NCBI GenBank assembly: GCA_003136575.1
Contig: PLEX01000217.1
Location: 1-41,214 of the forward strand
DNA: 41,214 nucleotides
Direction: 5' to 3'
Origin: Bryobacterales bacterium
Lineage (GTDB): Bacteria; Acidobacteriota; Terriglobia; Bryobacterales; Bryobacteraceae
Below the pieces are notes generated by a model. It was not told the origin of the DNA. It did no database searches and worked only from the letters and a program-made list of their open reading frames with translations. Both the position numbers and the translations under genes were made by a program. Of the stretch, positions 1 to 9,900 are shown piece by piece; position 1 is the stretch's first letter; the number at the start of each line of letters is the position of its first letter.

Positions 1-172
1 TAACGGGCAGAGATTGGCCGTATAAGTCCGCGACTCGCACAAAGCGGAACCCGGCCCATCAGGAATCAGGCACGCGGTCCAGAAACGGCGATCTGGGAAG
101 CGTCGACCGCGTTCTCAGCGCATCGTCCGCCACTCGCAAAAATGCACTCCCCCAGACAGCGCCCTCTGGAAG
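1..172 (-). pseudogene. Possible remnant of a formylglycine-generating-enzyme/sulfatase-modifying (FGE) domain C-terminus
   Basis: Read on the minus strand, one frame gives a stretch resembling the end of FGE-sulfatase domains: ALRTRST, then after about 20 residues WAGFRFVRVADLY, which looks like the family's closing GFRVVR motif. A TGA at 59-61 interrupts the frame just before WAGFRF, and no start or upstream domain is visible. It lies downstream of and on the same strand as the 246-3125 operon. The match is short and could be chance; the continuation left of the window is not visible. Confidence 0.3.
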
Positions 173-245
173 GCAGGCCCGTGGACGCCATCGGACTCAC
201 CTTGACGCTAATGTGCGCGACCACAGTTCGCTTCCCCGCGCGCCC

Positions 246-1634
246 CTACGCCTTAAAACCGAACAATCCCCGCGACCGGATGATTCCCGCAACCGCTGGC
301 GGCACCATACTTTCCCACGTGGCGTCGCCCGACTGAATCTTCGCCAGCACGTCGTCCGGGTAGACGTGCAACTGTTCTTCGCGGAATTCGCGCACCGGCT
401 GGATCTGTCCATTCTCCAGCAGATACCAGTAAAGCCGCCGCGAAAGCGACGCCAGCGGCAGAGACATCGCATCGACGACGGGCGCATCCGGGCCAGCCTT
501 CATCGGATAAATGTAGAGAGTCGTGTCTCCCTGAAATAGTCTGCCGAGGCCTTCCAGAATGCCGCCGGGCAGCCCGGAATAATATTTCTCTTCGAATATG
601 CCCACCAGCGTCGGCGCACCCATCACCATCACGATGGGTTCTTTCGTGTAACGGCGAAGGTAGCTCGTCACCAGATCGAACCGGTCGTAATTCGACACCA
701 TAACCGTAATACCCAGCGCGTTCAGCATGCTGGCCCTGGCGAGAAAATCGCCGTGATCGATGCGATGCCCGGTAACCAGGTTGCTGAGCGTCATCTCCAT
801 CAGCACGACGGGATCGGTTGTCGTTCGGCGCGACGAGCGGAACTGGCGCTGTGCTCCCTGCAGCATCTCCCACGTCACGTTGGTGACGGGGCGGAAGGCC
901 CCACGCTCCACAAGCGCCGCCTTGCCGGAAATCGCTTCCGATGGCTGCACCACTTCGCCTTCGGCCGTGAACATTGTGGCGTCGGTCAGGCCCTGTTCCA
1001 CCAGGTGCAGGCTCATCAGCCGGTTGTCGACACCCTGAAACGCCGGCCCCGAGAGACGGATCATATCCACTTCCACCTGCGTGCGCCGCAGACCTTCGAT
1101 GAGCGCCGCGACCAGTTCATGCGGCTGATCGTTGAGAAAGAACGCCGCGTGAATCAGATTGACTCCCAGCATTCCGAGGGCTTCCTGCTTGGCGACGGAC
1201 CCGTTGTCCAGCAACTGGACGTGCAGGATGACCTCGGATGGTTCGGCCCGAGGCGCGGTCTGAAAACGGATACCGAGCCAGCCGTGTCCCCCCGGGCTGT
1301 CGGTTCGGGTGCGCGTGGCAACGGTGTCGGCGAACACAAAGAAAGAGGTCTTCTCGCCACGCGTGGCATCGAGACGTCGCAGCAGCAGTTTGTACTCGTA
1401 CTCGAGCATCGATTCTAGGCGCTCGCGGCTGACGTAATGGCCCGCCTTGCCGTAGATTTCGTCGCTCACCGCCGTATCGTAAGCGGAAATCGATTTCGCC
1501 ACCGTCGCCGAAGCATGGCCCGCGTGGAAAAACCACCGCACCACTTCCTGCCCCGCGCCGATCTCGGCGAAGGTTCCAAACCGGCCCGCGTCCAGGTTGA
1601 TCGCGAGGGCCTTTTGTTCCGTGTTCATGTCCAT
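246..1634 (-). CDS. Conserved protein of unknown function (462 aa)
   Basis: A soluble protein without signal peptide or membrane segments. It begins MDMNTEQKALAINLD, followed by GTFAEIGAGQEVVRWFF. I recall this opening from a family widespread in cyanobacteria and other environmental bacteria whose members are sometimes labelled nicotinate-nucleotide adenylyltransferase. I see no nucleotidyltransferase motif (no HxGH) to support that label. Other distinctive stretches are VDNRLMSLHLVEQGLTDA, VERGAFRPVTNVT and GLGRLFQGDTTLYIYP. The start could be the ATG at 1634 or the one at 1628; neither has a strong ribosome site. It is the last gene of a three-gene minus-strand run, 27 bases after the previous stop. 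Coding potential is clear; function is unknown. Confidence 0.85.
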   Translation of the reverse strand: MDMNTEQKALAINLDAGRFGTFAEIGAGQEVVRWFFHAGHASATVAKSISAYDTAVSDEIYGKAGHYVSRERLESMLEYEYKLLLRRLDATRGEKTSFFVFADTVATRTRTDSPGGHGWLGIRFQTAPRAEPSEVILHVQLLDNGSVAKQEALGMLGVNLIHAAFFLNDQPHELVAALIEGLRRTQVEVDMIRLSGPAFQGVDNRLMSLHLVEQGLTDATMFTAEGEVVQPSEAISGKAALVERGAFRPVTNVTWEMLQGAQRQFRSSRRTTTDPVVLMEMTLSNLVTGHRIDHGDFLARASMLNALGITVMVSNYDRFDLVTSYLRRYTKEPIVMVMGAPTLVGIFEEKYYSGLPGGILEGLGRLFQGDTTLYIYPMKAGPDAPVVDAMSLPLASLSRRLYWYLLENGQIQPVREFREEQLHVYPDDVLAKIQSGDATWESMVPPAVAGIIRSRGLFGFKA

Positions 1635-1661
1635 GAGAATGATCGATTTGGGCCGTTGGGT

Positions 1662-2552
1662 TTAGTTCACCTGAAACTTTGCCTGAGCGGCGGCCGTCTG
1701 CTTCCCCATCGCGTCGTGCGCGGTAACGACCAGCGTGTAGGTGGCATGTGTCATCGTCGATTTCAGGGCGAGATTGAAAATGCCGGGAATATAGGGCTGC
1801 GGATAATAGGCCATGCTTTTTTCCATTGCCGCGTCTTCCTGCTTCATGATCGAAGTGCCATCCTGGGAGAGCAGTTCGACGTCGTACGAAGTGTCGATGG
1901 AATTCTGTTCCCCATACTTATAGCCGGTAATGTAAAACTTCACCCACACCGTATCTCCGGCCCGGTACGATGGAGTGATGAGCGCCGTCGTGTCGTCCTG
2001 AGTCCGGTAAAAATTGAGTTCGCGGACCACCAGCGCGCCGGCCGGGGCAACGAACTTCGCCTCCACGCCGAACGAGGCTTCGCCCGACGCCGATTCGTGC
2101 GATTGTTCGTCGGTAACGTCGAATTTCACCTTGTACACGCCCGGAGGCGCAATGGGCGGGATGGCCACTTCCGTCCGCATCTTCGGTTTCCAGTCCTTAT
2201 CCTCCTCGCCGAGCGTCGCGATCAGCGGGATTTCGTCCTTCGGAAAAATCGCCACGCCGTTTGGATCGAAAACCTGCACGTGCCCGGTCAGTTCAACCCT
2301 GCCGGCGGCCGACTTTCTGAATCCTTCCGCGGTGAACGAGAAATGGACGATCTCACCGGGAACGAGCCGCAGGGAGCCGAGCGGGGGGCCGTCTTCGAAC
2401 TGTGCGGCGACGGCGTTGCCCACCTTGAGGCTTCCGCTGGCGGTGCTGGCCCGTCCGGGAATGGTCTGCGCTCCGCCCGGGCGCATTGAAACTGCGCCCG
2501 CTGCCACCAGCAACGGCCCGAGAGTGAAGAACGAAGCGCGGCTGATATGCAT
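1662..2552 (-). CDS. Secreted protein of unknown function with probable Ig-like beta domains (296 aa)
   Basis: The N-terminus is a signal-peptide-like hydrophobic stretch (FFTLGPLLVAAGAVS) ending near GGAQ, so export is likely. The rest alternates short hydrophobic and polar runs typical of beta-sandwich modules: VPGEIVHFSF and PGVYKVKFDVTD near residues 65-160, AGDTVWVKFYITGYK near 195-215, and MTHATYTLVVTAHDA near the end. It starts 10 bases after the stop of the DUF4352-like lipoprotein and precedes the 462-aa protein, so the three are probably co-transcribed. I do not recognise a named family; an envelope binding or chaperone-like role would be speculation. Confidence 0.75.
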   Translation of the reverse strand: MHISRASFFTLGPLLVAAGAVSMRPGGAQTIPGRASTASGSLKVGNAVAAQFEDGPPLGSLRLVPGEIVHFSFTAEGFRKSAAGRVELTGHVQVFDPNGVAIFPKDEIPLIATLGEEDKDWKPKMRTEVAIPPIAPPGVYKVKFDVTDEQSHESASGEASFGVEAKFVAPAGALVVRELNFYRTQDDTTALITPSYRAGDTVWVKFYITGYKYGEQNSIDTSYDVELLSQDGTSIMKQEDAAMEKSMAYYPQPYIPGIFNLALKSTMTHATYTLVVTAHDAMGKQTAAAQAKFQVN

Positions 2553-2561
2553 TTAAAACGG

Positions 2562-3125
2562 CTACTTTTTCGGCTGCGCGCCGGACGGGGTGACTTCCGG
2601 CAAATCCGTGGTCGGTATGAGCGCGTCGTTCAGCTTCTCATGGGCATAGCTGAGCGGAAGGTCGGCGAGCACTTCCGAGTTCATCGTCTCGTCGCTGAAC
2701 CTGATCTTGTAGTGCGCGGCGGGCGCGTCGAACAATACTTCGCCGCGCTCGGTCTGGCCGGGCCCGATGTGCCGGACCATTCCCAGCCAGTCGGAAACAC
2801 CCGTCCCGTCGGCCAGTTCGCTGTAGGTCTTGCCGGAATCGCTGATCAGCTCGACGGCTGGAATCGGGTTATCGACATTGCCGCTGTTGGTGACCGCAAG
2901 CTGGACCATCATAAAGCGGTCGTTGGGGATACGCGGGTTGTCCGTCTGGCCAAGTTGCGTGAGGATCTGCGAATCGACCACGGTGTAAGTAAGTTGCCCC
3001 ACTGTGGCCTTTTCGCCCGCAGGCACAGCGGCTCGCTCGTCCGGTACCGGCGTTTCCGGACTCCCGGAGCACCCGTCGATCCCCAGCAGCGCTATACAGA
3101 ACAATGGGAAAATTAAGCACCGCAT
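2562..3125 (-). CDS. Probable lipoprotein with a DUF4352-like domain (187 aa)
   Basis: The N-terminus is hydrophobic (LIFPLFCIALLG) and ends at a cysteine in IDGCSG. That is lipobox-like, although the Asp two residues before Cys is unusual. After a Pro/Glu-rich linker comes VGQLTYTVVDSQI, then FMMVQLAVTNSGN and GKTYSE, the pattern of the DUF4352 immunoglobulin-like fold (small extracytoplasmic proteins of unknown role). It is the first gene of the minus-strand operon with the two genes downstream. The operon's promoter should lie in the short gap 3126-3202, where I saw no clear consensus. Confidence 0.75.
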   Translation of the reverse strand: MRCLIFPLFCIALLGIDGCSGSPETPVPDERAAVPAGEKATVGQLTYTVVDSQILTQLGQTDNPRIPNDRFMMVQLAVTNSGNVDNPIPAVELISDSGKTYSELADGTGVSDWLGMVRHIGPGQTERGEVLFDAPAAHYKIRFSDETMNSEVLADLPLSYAHEKLNDALIPTTDLPEVTPSGAQPKK

Positions 3126-3202
3126 TTATCGACTAGTCTCTCACAGGCGCGGAGGGGTCTCCGACCGCGCAACGGGTGTGGGGAGCATCGCGATCGCGAC
3201 AG

Positions 3203-3895
3203 TCAGCGTTTTCCGGCAGCGAGTTGCGAGGCAAATGTCGAATGTTCCGGACTTGCCAGCCCCTGTTGCAACATGGCGTTGATGCCTGAGAGATCGAGAT
3301 TCCACAATGCTGCGGCGTCGAGCCAAAGACCGGGGAAGCACTCGGAGCGGTAAATTCCGTCCGGGTCCGCCGCAAGAGGCAAGACTCCGGAAGGCGACCG
3401 CACAAACCAGAACAGCTTCTTCTCGCCTGGAAGCGCGACGATATATTCACGCACACCCATTCGTTCGTACAGTCGTTTCTTCGCTCCGAAATCGCGCGAA
3501 TAGCTGGAAACGGCCACTTCAACGATCAGTTCGGGAGCACCGGAATGGTACGGGCCGGCAACTCCCGATTGCCCGCCGTACTCCGCAAGTATTCGCAAGG
3601 TAAGGTCGGGTTGGGGTACCTGGCGTTCGTCCATCAGCCAGGTTGCTTCAATGCCAGGAAAGCATCCCGGCGTAACAGTCGCGTAGTTGCTGAGCCAGGC
3701 GGCCAGCACGATATGGCAACCGTCGTGATGGCGGCTTACGGGCGATGGCATATAAACAATTCCGTCGATCAGCTCCGCGTGCTTCAGATCCGGCATTTCT
3801 TCCCAGCGACGCATAAACTCGGCGCTAGTCAGGCAATCGCCTTCGAGCAGCGGCGCGGGCGAAATCGGGGGCGAAACGGGAGTTGCCAGCGGCAT
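3203..3895 (-). CDS. Uma2 family (DUF820) PD-(D/E)XK nuclease-like protein
   Basis: 230 aa. The order of motifs is that of Uma2/DUF820 proteins, common in cyanobacteria and other large genomes and predicted to be restriction-endonuclease-fold nucleases. These are an N-terminal LTSAEFMRRWEEMPD, a GIVYMPSPVSRHH turn, QPDLTL carrying the first acidic residue, then ELIVEVAVSSYSRDFGAKK with the Glu and Lys of the PD-ExK signature, and YERMGVREYIV. All expected catalytic residues appear present. It is divergent from the cyclase-like gene at 4073. The biological role of the family is not established. Confidence 0.9.
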   Translation of the reverse strand: MPLATPVSPPISPAPLLEGDCLTSAEFMRRWEEMPDLKHAELIDGIVYMPSPVSRHHDGCHIVLAAWLSNYATVTPGCFPGIEATWLMDERQVPQPDLTLRILAEYGGQSGVAGPYHSGAPELIVEVAVSSYSRDFGAKKRLYERMGVREYIVALPGEKKLFWFVRSPSGVLPLAADPDGIYRSECFPGLWLDAAALWNLDLSGINAMLQQGLASPEHSTFASQLAAGKR

Positions 3896-3999
3896 CTGAT
3901 CCTCCTCTCGACGGTCAACTTCATGCTAACACCGGAATCGCAAGTCCATCGGCGCGTCACGCGCTTTGCGCCCACACGGCCACGCCCCTCTGCCATCGC

Positions 4000-4027
4000 T
4001 TGCTCTCGAAACGTAGTACCTTATGAT
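4000..4027 (+). promoter_or_regulatory. Putative sigma70-type promoter of the cyclase-like gene
   Basis: TTGCTC (4000-4005), a 16-base spacer and TATGAT (4022-4027) stand about 45 bases before the ATG at 4073. Judged by eye against the TTGACA/TATAAT consensus; the spacing is acceptable and the -35 is weak. Confidence 0.4.
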
Positions 4028-4072
4028 TTCACCCGTTTGGAAACGCAAATCTGTAACACGGAGGCAGGCAAT

Positions 4073-5761
4073 ATGGCGGAACCGGACGAAATGAACCGCA
4101 CCTGGTTGTGCAGTGTCCTGTTTATGGACATCGCCAGGTATTCATCGCAGTCGGTGGAATTGCAGATGAAATGGAAGAAAAGGTTCAACGGATATCTGGC
4201 GGATTCGATCCACGAAGTACCCGAAAGCGAGCGCGTCATTCTCGATACGGGAGACGGGGCCGCCGTTTGCTTCCTGGGAGCCCCGGAGGCGGCGATGTTT
4301 GCCGCGCTCCGGATCTGCCGGTCGTTCACTCTCGACGAACGCGAACAACAACCGGGATTGCGCGTCCGCCTCGGAATCAACCTGGGCCCGGTCAAGCTGA
4401 TCCGGGACATCAACGGAGCGCTGAACGCCATTGGCGACGGTATCAACGCGGGGCAACGAATCATGAGTTTCGCGCCGGAGAACCAGATCCTCGTTTCCCA
4501 GTCGTTCTTCGAAGTGGTGAGCCGTTTGTCGGACGACTACAAGCCGCTGTTCCAGCTGAAGGGCGTCGAAACGGACAAACACGTCCGCGAACATACCGTT
4601 TATTATCTGGCTCCTCCCGGCTCACAAAAACGCGAGCCAACGGGCGGTAATTGGAATGAAGGACCGGCGATCACGGTGAACACCGCCGTCGGCGCAGTTT
4701 CGGTTCCAGTGGCCCGCTCGCCGAAAGGCCGATGGATTCCATGGCTGCTCGCGGGCGTTTCGATGGCGGCTTTCGCTGCCCTGAGCGTGTGGCATTTTTA
4801 CGGCTCGAGTGGGTCGCGGGAGGCACGGGGCGAGATCGCTGTTCCGAATCCGGAGCCCGTGGCCGCGACATCCATATCGTCTTCCGCAACAACGAAGTCG
4901 AGCAGGCGATCAGGCAAGTCGTCGGCAGACCGGCAGACCCCCGCCGACAGCACGACCCAGGCGGCGAGCACCCTTGCCGGAAATACTCCAGTGCCCTCGG
5001 GGCCCGGGCCCGGCACGACGGCAGCGTCACATCAAACGACCGATGCCATCAAGACGCCCGCTCCGCCCGATCAACCGGCACCGTCGCCACCTTCGTTGCC
5101 AAACTCATCGGCACCCGCTGTGCCGCTTTCGGGCGACGCGCGGACGGCCTATGACGACGGAGTACGTCTGCTCAGTGAGGACAAACCGGCCGAAGCCGCG
5201 CTCCGTTTCGGCGAGGCGATTCGCTCCAGGCCGGATTACGTCAACGCCTACGTGGACCGCGCCGAAGCCCGGCGCAAGTTGCTCCAGTGGGAACTGAGCC
5301 TGGAGGACTGCAACAAGATTATTCAGCTGAGGGCCGACGACCCCAGAGGCTATAACTGTCGGGGCTTCGGTCGCCAGATGATCGGGCAACCGGACGCTGC
5401 GCTGACCGATTTCAATGAAGCGCTTCGCCTGAACCCGAACTTCGTAATCGCCTATGAGCACCGCGGCGGCACGTACGAACTTCTGGGACAATACGATCGA
5501 GCCGTCGGCGATTACTCCCAGGCCATCCGCCTCGCGCCACGCAACGCTCTATTCTACGTAAAACGAGGAGGCGCCTACAGAGACCTGAAGCAGTACGATA
5601 AAGCGATTCGCGACTGCACCGAGGCTATCCGGCTGCAGCCGGATTACGTGAATGCTTACCGGCTTCGCGCTTTGGCGGAGGAGGCCTCCGGCGACACCGC
5701 CGGCGCGGCCGCGGACCGCGCCCACATAAGGGAGTCGCCGAAGAAAAAGAAGGGCAGATAG
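4073..5761 (+). CDS. Class III nucleotidyl cyclase-like domain, one membrane segment and TPR repeats (562 aa)
   Basis: The start is the ATG at 4073, with GGAGG at 4060-4064. The frame is open further upstream, but that part overlaps the divergent gene and has no ribosome site. Residues 10-190 form a cyclase homology domain. FMDIARYS supplies metal Asp19, DTGDGAAV supplies Asp61, and GDGINAGQRIM supplies a substrate-type Asp122 plus Asn125 and Arg129. The usual substrate Lys before the second metal Asp is replaced (Leu57), so activity is uncertain. A membrane segment (WIPWLLAGVSMAAFAALSVW, about 220-243) follows, then a Ser/Pro/Thr-rich linker, then five or six TPR units (about 350-560). The likely topology is a cytoplasmic cyclase domain with a periplasmic TPR arm. 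Confidence 0.88.
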   Translation: MAEPDEMNRTWLCSVLFMDIARYSSQSVELQMKWKKRFNGYLADSIHEVPESERVILDTGDGAAVCFLGAPEAAMFAALRICRSFTLDEREQQPGLRVRLGINLGPVKLIRDINGALNAIGDGINAGQRIMSFAPENQILVSQSFFEVVSRLSDDYKPLFQLKGVETDKHVREHTVYYLAPPGSQKREPTGGNWNEGPAITVNTAVGAVSVPVARSPKGRWIPWLLAGVSMAAFAALSVWHFYGSSGSREARGEIAVPNPEPVAATSISSSATTKSSRRSGKSSADRQTPADSTTQAASTLAGNTPVPSGPGPGTTAASHQTTDAIKTPAPPDQPAPSPPSLPNSSAPAVPLSGDARTAYDDGVRLLSEDKPAEAALRFGEAIRSRPDYVNAYVDRAEARRKLLQWELSLEDCNKIIQLRADDPRGYNCRGFGRQMIGQPDAALTDFNEALRLNPNFVIAYEHRGGTYELLGQYDRAVGDYSQAIRLAPRNALFYVKRGGAYRDLKQYDKAIRDCTEAIRLQPDYVNAYRLRALAEEASGDTAGAAADRAHIRESPKKKKGR

Positions 5762-5924
5762 CTCGCGCGGAGATGCCACCGGTCTCTATATCCCGACCGC
5801 CCGACGGCGTAAAAGGACTGGACCCGTGGCGTGCTGGTTGCGCTGCGATTCGGCACATCCAGGCCACCCGGCTGGCCATTTGCGGCTCGCGGGCTTGGGC
5901 GAAACGGCGGAAAGCCCGGTTTGG

Positions 5925-6857
5925 TCACCCAATCGCCCGTACACGCCGGACCCCGCTGGCGTTCTGGTGTCCGTCGCTTAACGCCGTACGGAGGAATTCG
6001 GCCACCATCAGAGTCAACGCGCGCGGATACTCTGTCTTCGGCATCGCCAGCGCCTGCTGCCTCGCGAGCCGCCGCTCAGGCACCCGCAGCTTCTGGAATC
6101 GGTGTCCGTGCCCCACCAGGGCGTATTGTGGAAGGATCGAGTATCCGAATCCGTACTCCACAAGCCGCTTGATGACTTCCGTGTCGTCGGCCTCCATGAT
6201 CACCCTGGGGCCGATTCGCAATTCCTGAAAATACCGTTCGATCAGTCCGCGCATGTTGCTGCCGTTCGGATACAGAATGAACTGTGCGGACGCCATCTCG
6301 TCCGGATGTATCGTTCCCACCGCGCCGTCTCTGGTGGCCTCCTCCGACGGACGGATGACCAGCAATTCTTCGCGGTACAATGGCACAATCGTCAACTCCG
6401 GCTGCACGAACGGCAGTGAAATGATGCCGAGATCGAATCTCCGCTCGATCAGGCCTTCCACCGTCTTTTCCGTAGGTCCCACGGTCACGTGCAGGTTCGC
6501 GTGGGGAAACTTTCTCCTCAGATCGCGCAGCGGATCGCCGAGGCGGTAGATCAGCGTGGTTGCGCCGCTTCCGAAGTGAAAGGGCCGCGAATCGTCCGCG
6601 GGGGCGTCGGTGAAGTCGCGATGAATCTCCCCCATCTTTCGCATCACTTCCCGTGCGTGCTCCGCGAAGCGGAAGGCATGCGGCGTCGGCACGATGCGCT
6701 TGCCCGTCCGAACGAACAATGGCGTTCGAAGCTCTTCGCCGAGCGCCTTCAGCTGGAGACTGACGGCTCCGGGCGAAACGTGAAGGATCTCCGCGGCTTT
6801 CGTGACCGTGGCGTGCTCCATCACCGCGAGGAACATCTCCAGCTGCCGCAGATCCAT
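5925..6857 (-). CDS. LysR-family transcriptional regulator
   Basis: Residues 1-60 form the winged helix-turn-helix (MDLRQLEMFLAVMEHATVTK, then VSPGAVSLQLKALGEEL). The effector-binding periplasmic-protein-like domain follows (about 85-295). I chose the ATG at 6857 because the family normally starts with this MDLRQL segment; an in-frame GTG at 6881 would add eight residues. The gene is divergent from the TonB-dependent receptor at 6991, and the gap holds an ATCGTT-N11-AACGAT repeat, the classic LysR operator form. Control of the receptor and of itself is therefore likely. The ligand is unknown; the nearby uxaC and dehydrogenase genes suggest a uronate-derived molecule (inference). Confidence 0.92.
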   Translation of the reverse strand: MDLRQLEMFLAVMEHATVTKAAEILHVSPGAVSLQLKALGEELRTPLFVRTGKRIVPTPHAFRFAEHAREVMRKMGEIHRDFTDAPADDSRPFHFGSGATTLIYRLGDPLRDLRRKFPHANLHVTVGPTEKTVEGLIERRFDLGIISLPFVQPELTIVPLYREELLVIRPSEEATRDGAVGTIHPDEMASAQFILYPNGSNMRGLIERYFQELRIGPRVIMEADDTEVIKRLVEYGFGYSILPQYALVGHGHRFQKLRVPERRLARQQALAMPKTEYPRALTLMVAEFLRTALSDGHQNASGVRRVRAIG

Positions 6858-6887
6858 GAAATTGAATTCTATCAGAGGCACTTCAGC

Positions 6888-6910
6888 ATCGTTCAGTAAT
6901 GCTAAACGAT
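6888..6910. promoter_or_regulatory. LysR-type operator (T-N11-A) between the regulator and the receptor gene
   Basis: A perfect 6-bp inverted repeat, ATCGTT (6888-6893) and AACGAT (6905-6910), separated by 11 bases, gives the T-N11-A form expected of LysR-family sites. An overlapping AGCAT/ATGCT pair (6885-6889 and 6899-6903) adds symmetry. It lies just upstream of the LysR start and about 80 bases before the receptor ATG. A -10-like TATACT stands at 6952-6957. Confidence 0.55.
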
Positions 6911-6990
6911 CATTTTTGTTCTTTGAGATATCTTCCGGTATCGGGTTTCGGTATACTTCGTTACGAATCTGTTTCGCTCAGGAGTCAACC

Positions 6991-9900
6991 ATGAAGTCAT
7001 CTTTCCGTCCCAGGATGGTACGGATGTTTTTTGAGCTACGCTGCAATCCATTTTCCGCCCCGAACGCGGGTAGTCCCCGAACGCGGGCGTCTTTATTCAC
7101 CAATTCCAACCAAAATCTGAGCCGGATATTTGCGCTCGTACCGGGAGTACTGTGCCTCTCGGGAGGATTGTACGCTCAGGCGGTTGCCGTAGCCCAGGCG
7201 GAAGGCACCGTGACCGATCCAACCGCCAAATTCATCGTTGGCGCGCAGATCACGATGACCGACACCGATACGAGGGCACTGCACGCCACTGCCAGCGAGG
7301 CGGACGGCCATTACGTTATCGCGAATTTACCCCCGGGTCCCTACACGCTGGAGGCGAAAGCGCCTGGCTTTAAGGACTATAGGCAAAGCGGCATTATTCT
7401 TGAAGTCGCCCACAATATTTCTATTAACGTGCAGATGACGGTCGGCGCCGTCACCGAAACCATCGAAGTCTCGGCAAACGCGGCGATGGTGGAAACCAAG
7501 GACAGCGCCATCGCGCAGGTGATGGATGAAGCGAAGATCACGGAACTGCCGCTCAATGGCCGCAACCTGACGCAGCTTCTGACGCTCACCGGCGGCGGAA
7601 CCACCGCGCCAGCGGGCGATCTAACCGGCAGCAAGAACATTCAGGGTTCGAACGGCTCAGGCACGTTCTCGGTCGCCGGTGGCCAGGCGAACGGCGTCAA
7701 CTACCTGCTCGACGGCGGCGACAACAACGATTCGTTCAGCAACGTCAATCTGCCGATTCCGTTCCCGGATGCGGTCCAGGAATTCAGCGTGCAGACCAAC
7801 GCGTTGCAGGCGCAGTTCGGTCTTCACCCCGGCGGCGTGGTCAACGTCGTAACAAAATCCGGCACGAACTCGTTCCACGGCGATCTGTTCGAATTCTTCC
7901 GTAATTACGAGCTCAATGCGCGTCCCAAGGGCCTGACGCAGGTGAATGGTTCCATCAACCAACCGTTGCGAGACTCACTGAAGCGCAACCAGTTCGGTGG
8001 CACGGCGGGCGGCAAACTGATCAAGAACAAGCTGTTCTACTTTGGCGGATACCAGCAAACGGTGCAGCGGAGCAATCCGTCGGATACGACGGCGCACACG
8101 GACACGGCGCTTACCCTTGCGGGAAACTTCTCCATAGAAGACGCCAGCACGTCGGCGGGTGGTTGTCAGTCGAAGGCTGTCCAGCTGAAGTACGACAACG
8201 GGTCGCCGATCGCGGGCAATATCATACCGGCATCGTTGTTCGATCCGTCGGGGATGAAGCTCCTCACCAGCTATATCCCCGTTTCCACCGACAACTGCGG
8301 TCTCTACCTCTATGGGCAGCTGGCGAACAATCCGGACTGGCAGTACATCGGCCGCGTGGATTACAACAAGAGCGAAAAAAATCAGATGTTCGTCCGGTAC
8401 TACATTTACAACTACACGGCGGAGACCTTCTTTAACGGCACCAACGCGTTGACCACGGGACCAAATCCCGGCAACCGCGACGAAACCAACACATTGACTC
8501 TGGGAGATACTTACACAATCAGCCCGACTAAAGTCAATTCGTTCCATGTGACCTTTGACCGCCGTGCCGATAACCGTGGCGCGCCGCCCAATTTATTCGG
8601 ACCCCAGGCGCTCGGCATGAAGATCAACGACAACATGCCGGATAATTACATTCAGGTCACCGTCGGCAATTACTTCAACGTTGCCTGCGGCACCTGCGCC
8701 CCGGGGTATTTCAACGTAAATAACTTCCAGCTCTCGGACGATTACCAGATGACCTGGGGCAAACACCAGATCGCCTTCGGCTTCGATGGCCGAAAGGAAC
8801 AGTTCAATGAGACGGCGAACCAGCAGTCGAACGGCCAGTGGACGTTCAGCGGCGGAAGCACAACCGGCTATTCCGGCGACAACCTGGCCGATCTCGAGAT
8901 GGGACACCTGTCCGCATGGAACCAGGGCAACGCTCTCTCCGATTATCTGCGCCAGACCGTGATTGGCCTCTATGTTCAGGATTCATGGCGCATCGCGTCG
9001 CACCTCACCGCGAATATCGGCGCCCGCTGGGAGCCAGACATGCCCGCCAGCGACAAGTATTGCCGCGGCAACCAGTTCAACCTCGCCGATTTCATCGCCG
9101 GAGTTCACAGCACCGAGTACCCGACGGCACCCGCCGGCCTGCTGTTTGGCAAGGATTCGGGGAACACAAATGGCTGCGCATTCAGCAACAAACACCTCCT
9201 GGCCACCTCCCCGCGCATCGGGTTGGTCTGGGATCCCACCGGCGCGGGAAAACAAACCATCCGAGCGGCTTTCGGCCTCATGCACGATTCCACGGAGTTG
9301 TTCTATCCGGAACGCTGGACTACCAATCCTCCGTATGCTTCTCAGATCAACGGGCAATCGAACCTGCTGGCGACAGCGCCGTTCTCGAATCCGTGGAACG
9401 GTTACGTTTCGCCAACCGGCGTACCGGGCGATCCGTTCCCCGGCGCTACGATTTTCCCCAGTTCGGGCGCCTATGTGACCGTTCCGCCCAACGTGCATGA
9501 TACCTACATGTTGCAGTGGAATCTGAGTTACCAGAAACAGATCGCGAAAGACTGGCTGGCCACGGCGACCTACATCGGCAACCGGACGAACCACATACTT
9601 GGCGCCAACGATATTAATTCTCCGGTCTACATGGCGGGAGCAACGGTAGCCAACGAACAGGCGCGCCGTCCGCTGTCCCTGATTAACGCCGCACAGGGCG
9701 CGTCCTACAGCACAATCATTCAGACGGACGACGGCGTGTCGTCCAGCTACAATGGCTTGCTGCTGAAGGCCGAGCACCGACTCTCAAATCATGTGAGTGT
9801 GCTTCTAAATTACACCTGGTCCCACTGCATCAGCACTTACGACTTCGGTGGCGAACTGGCGGGCAACGATTACCAGAATCCCAATAACCGCGACAACGAA

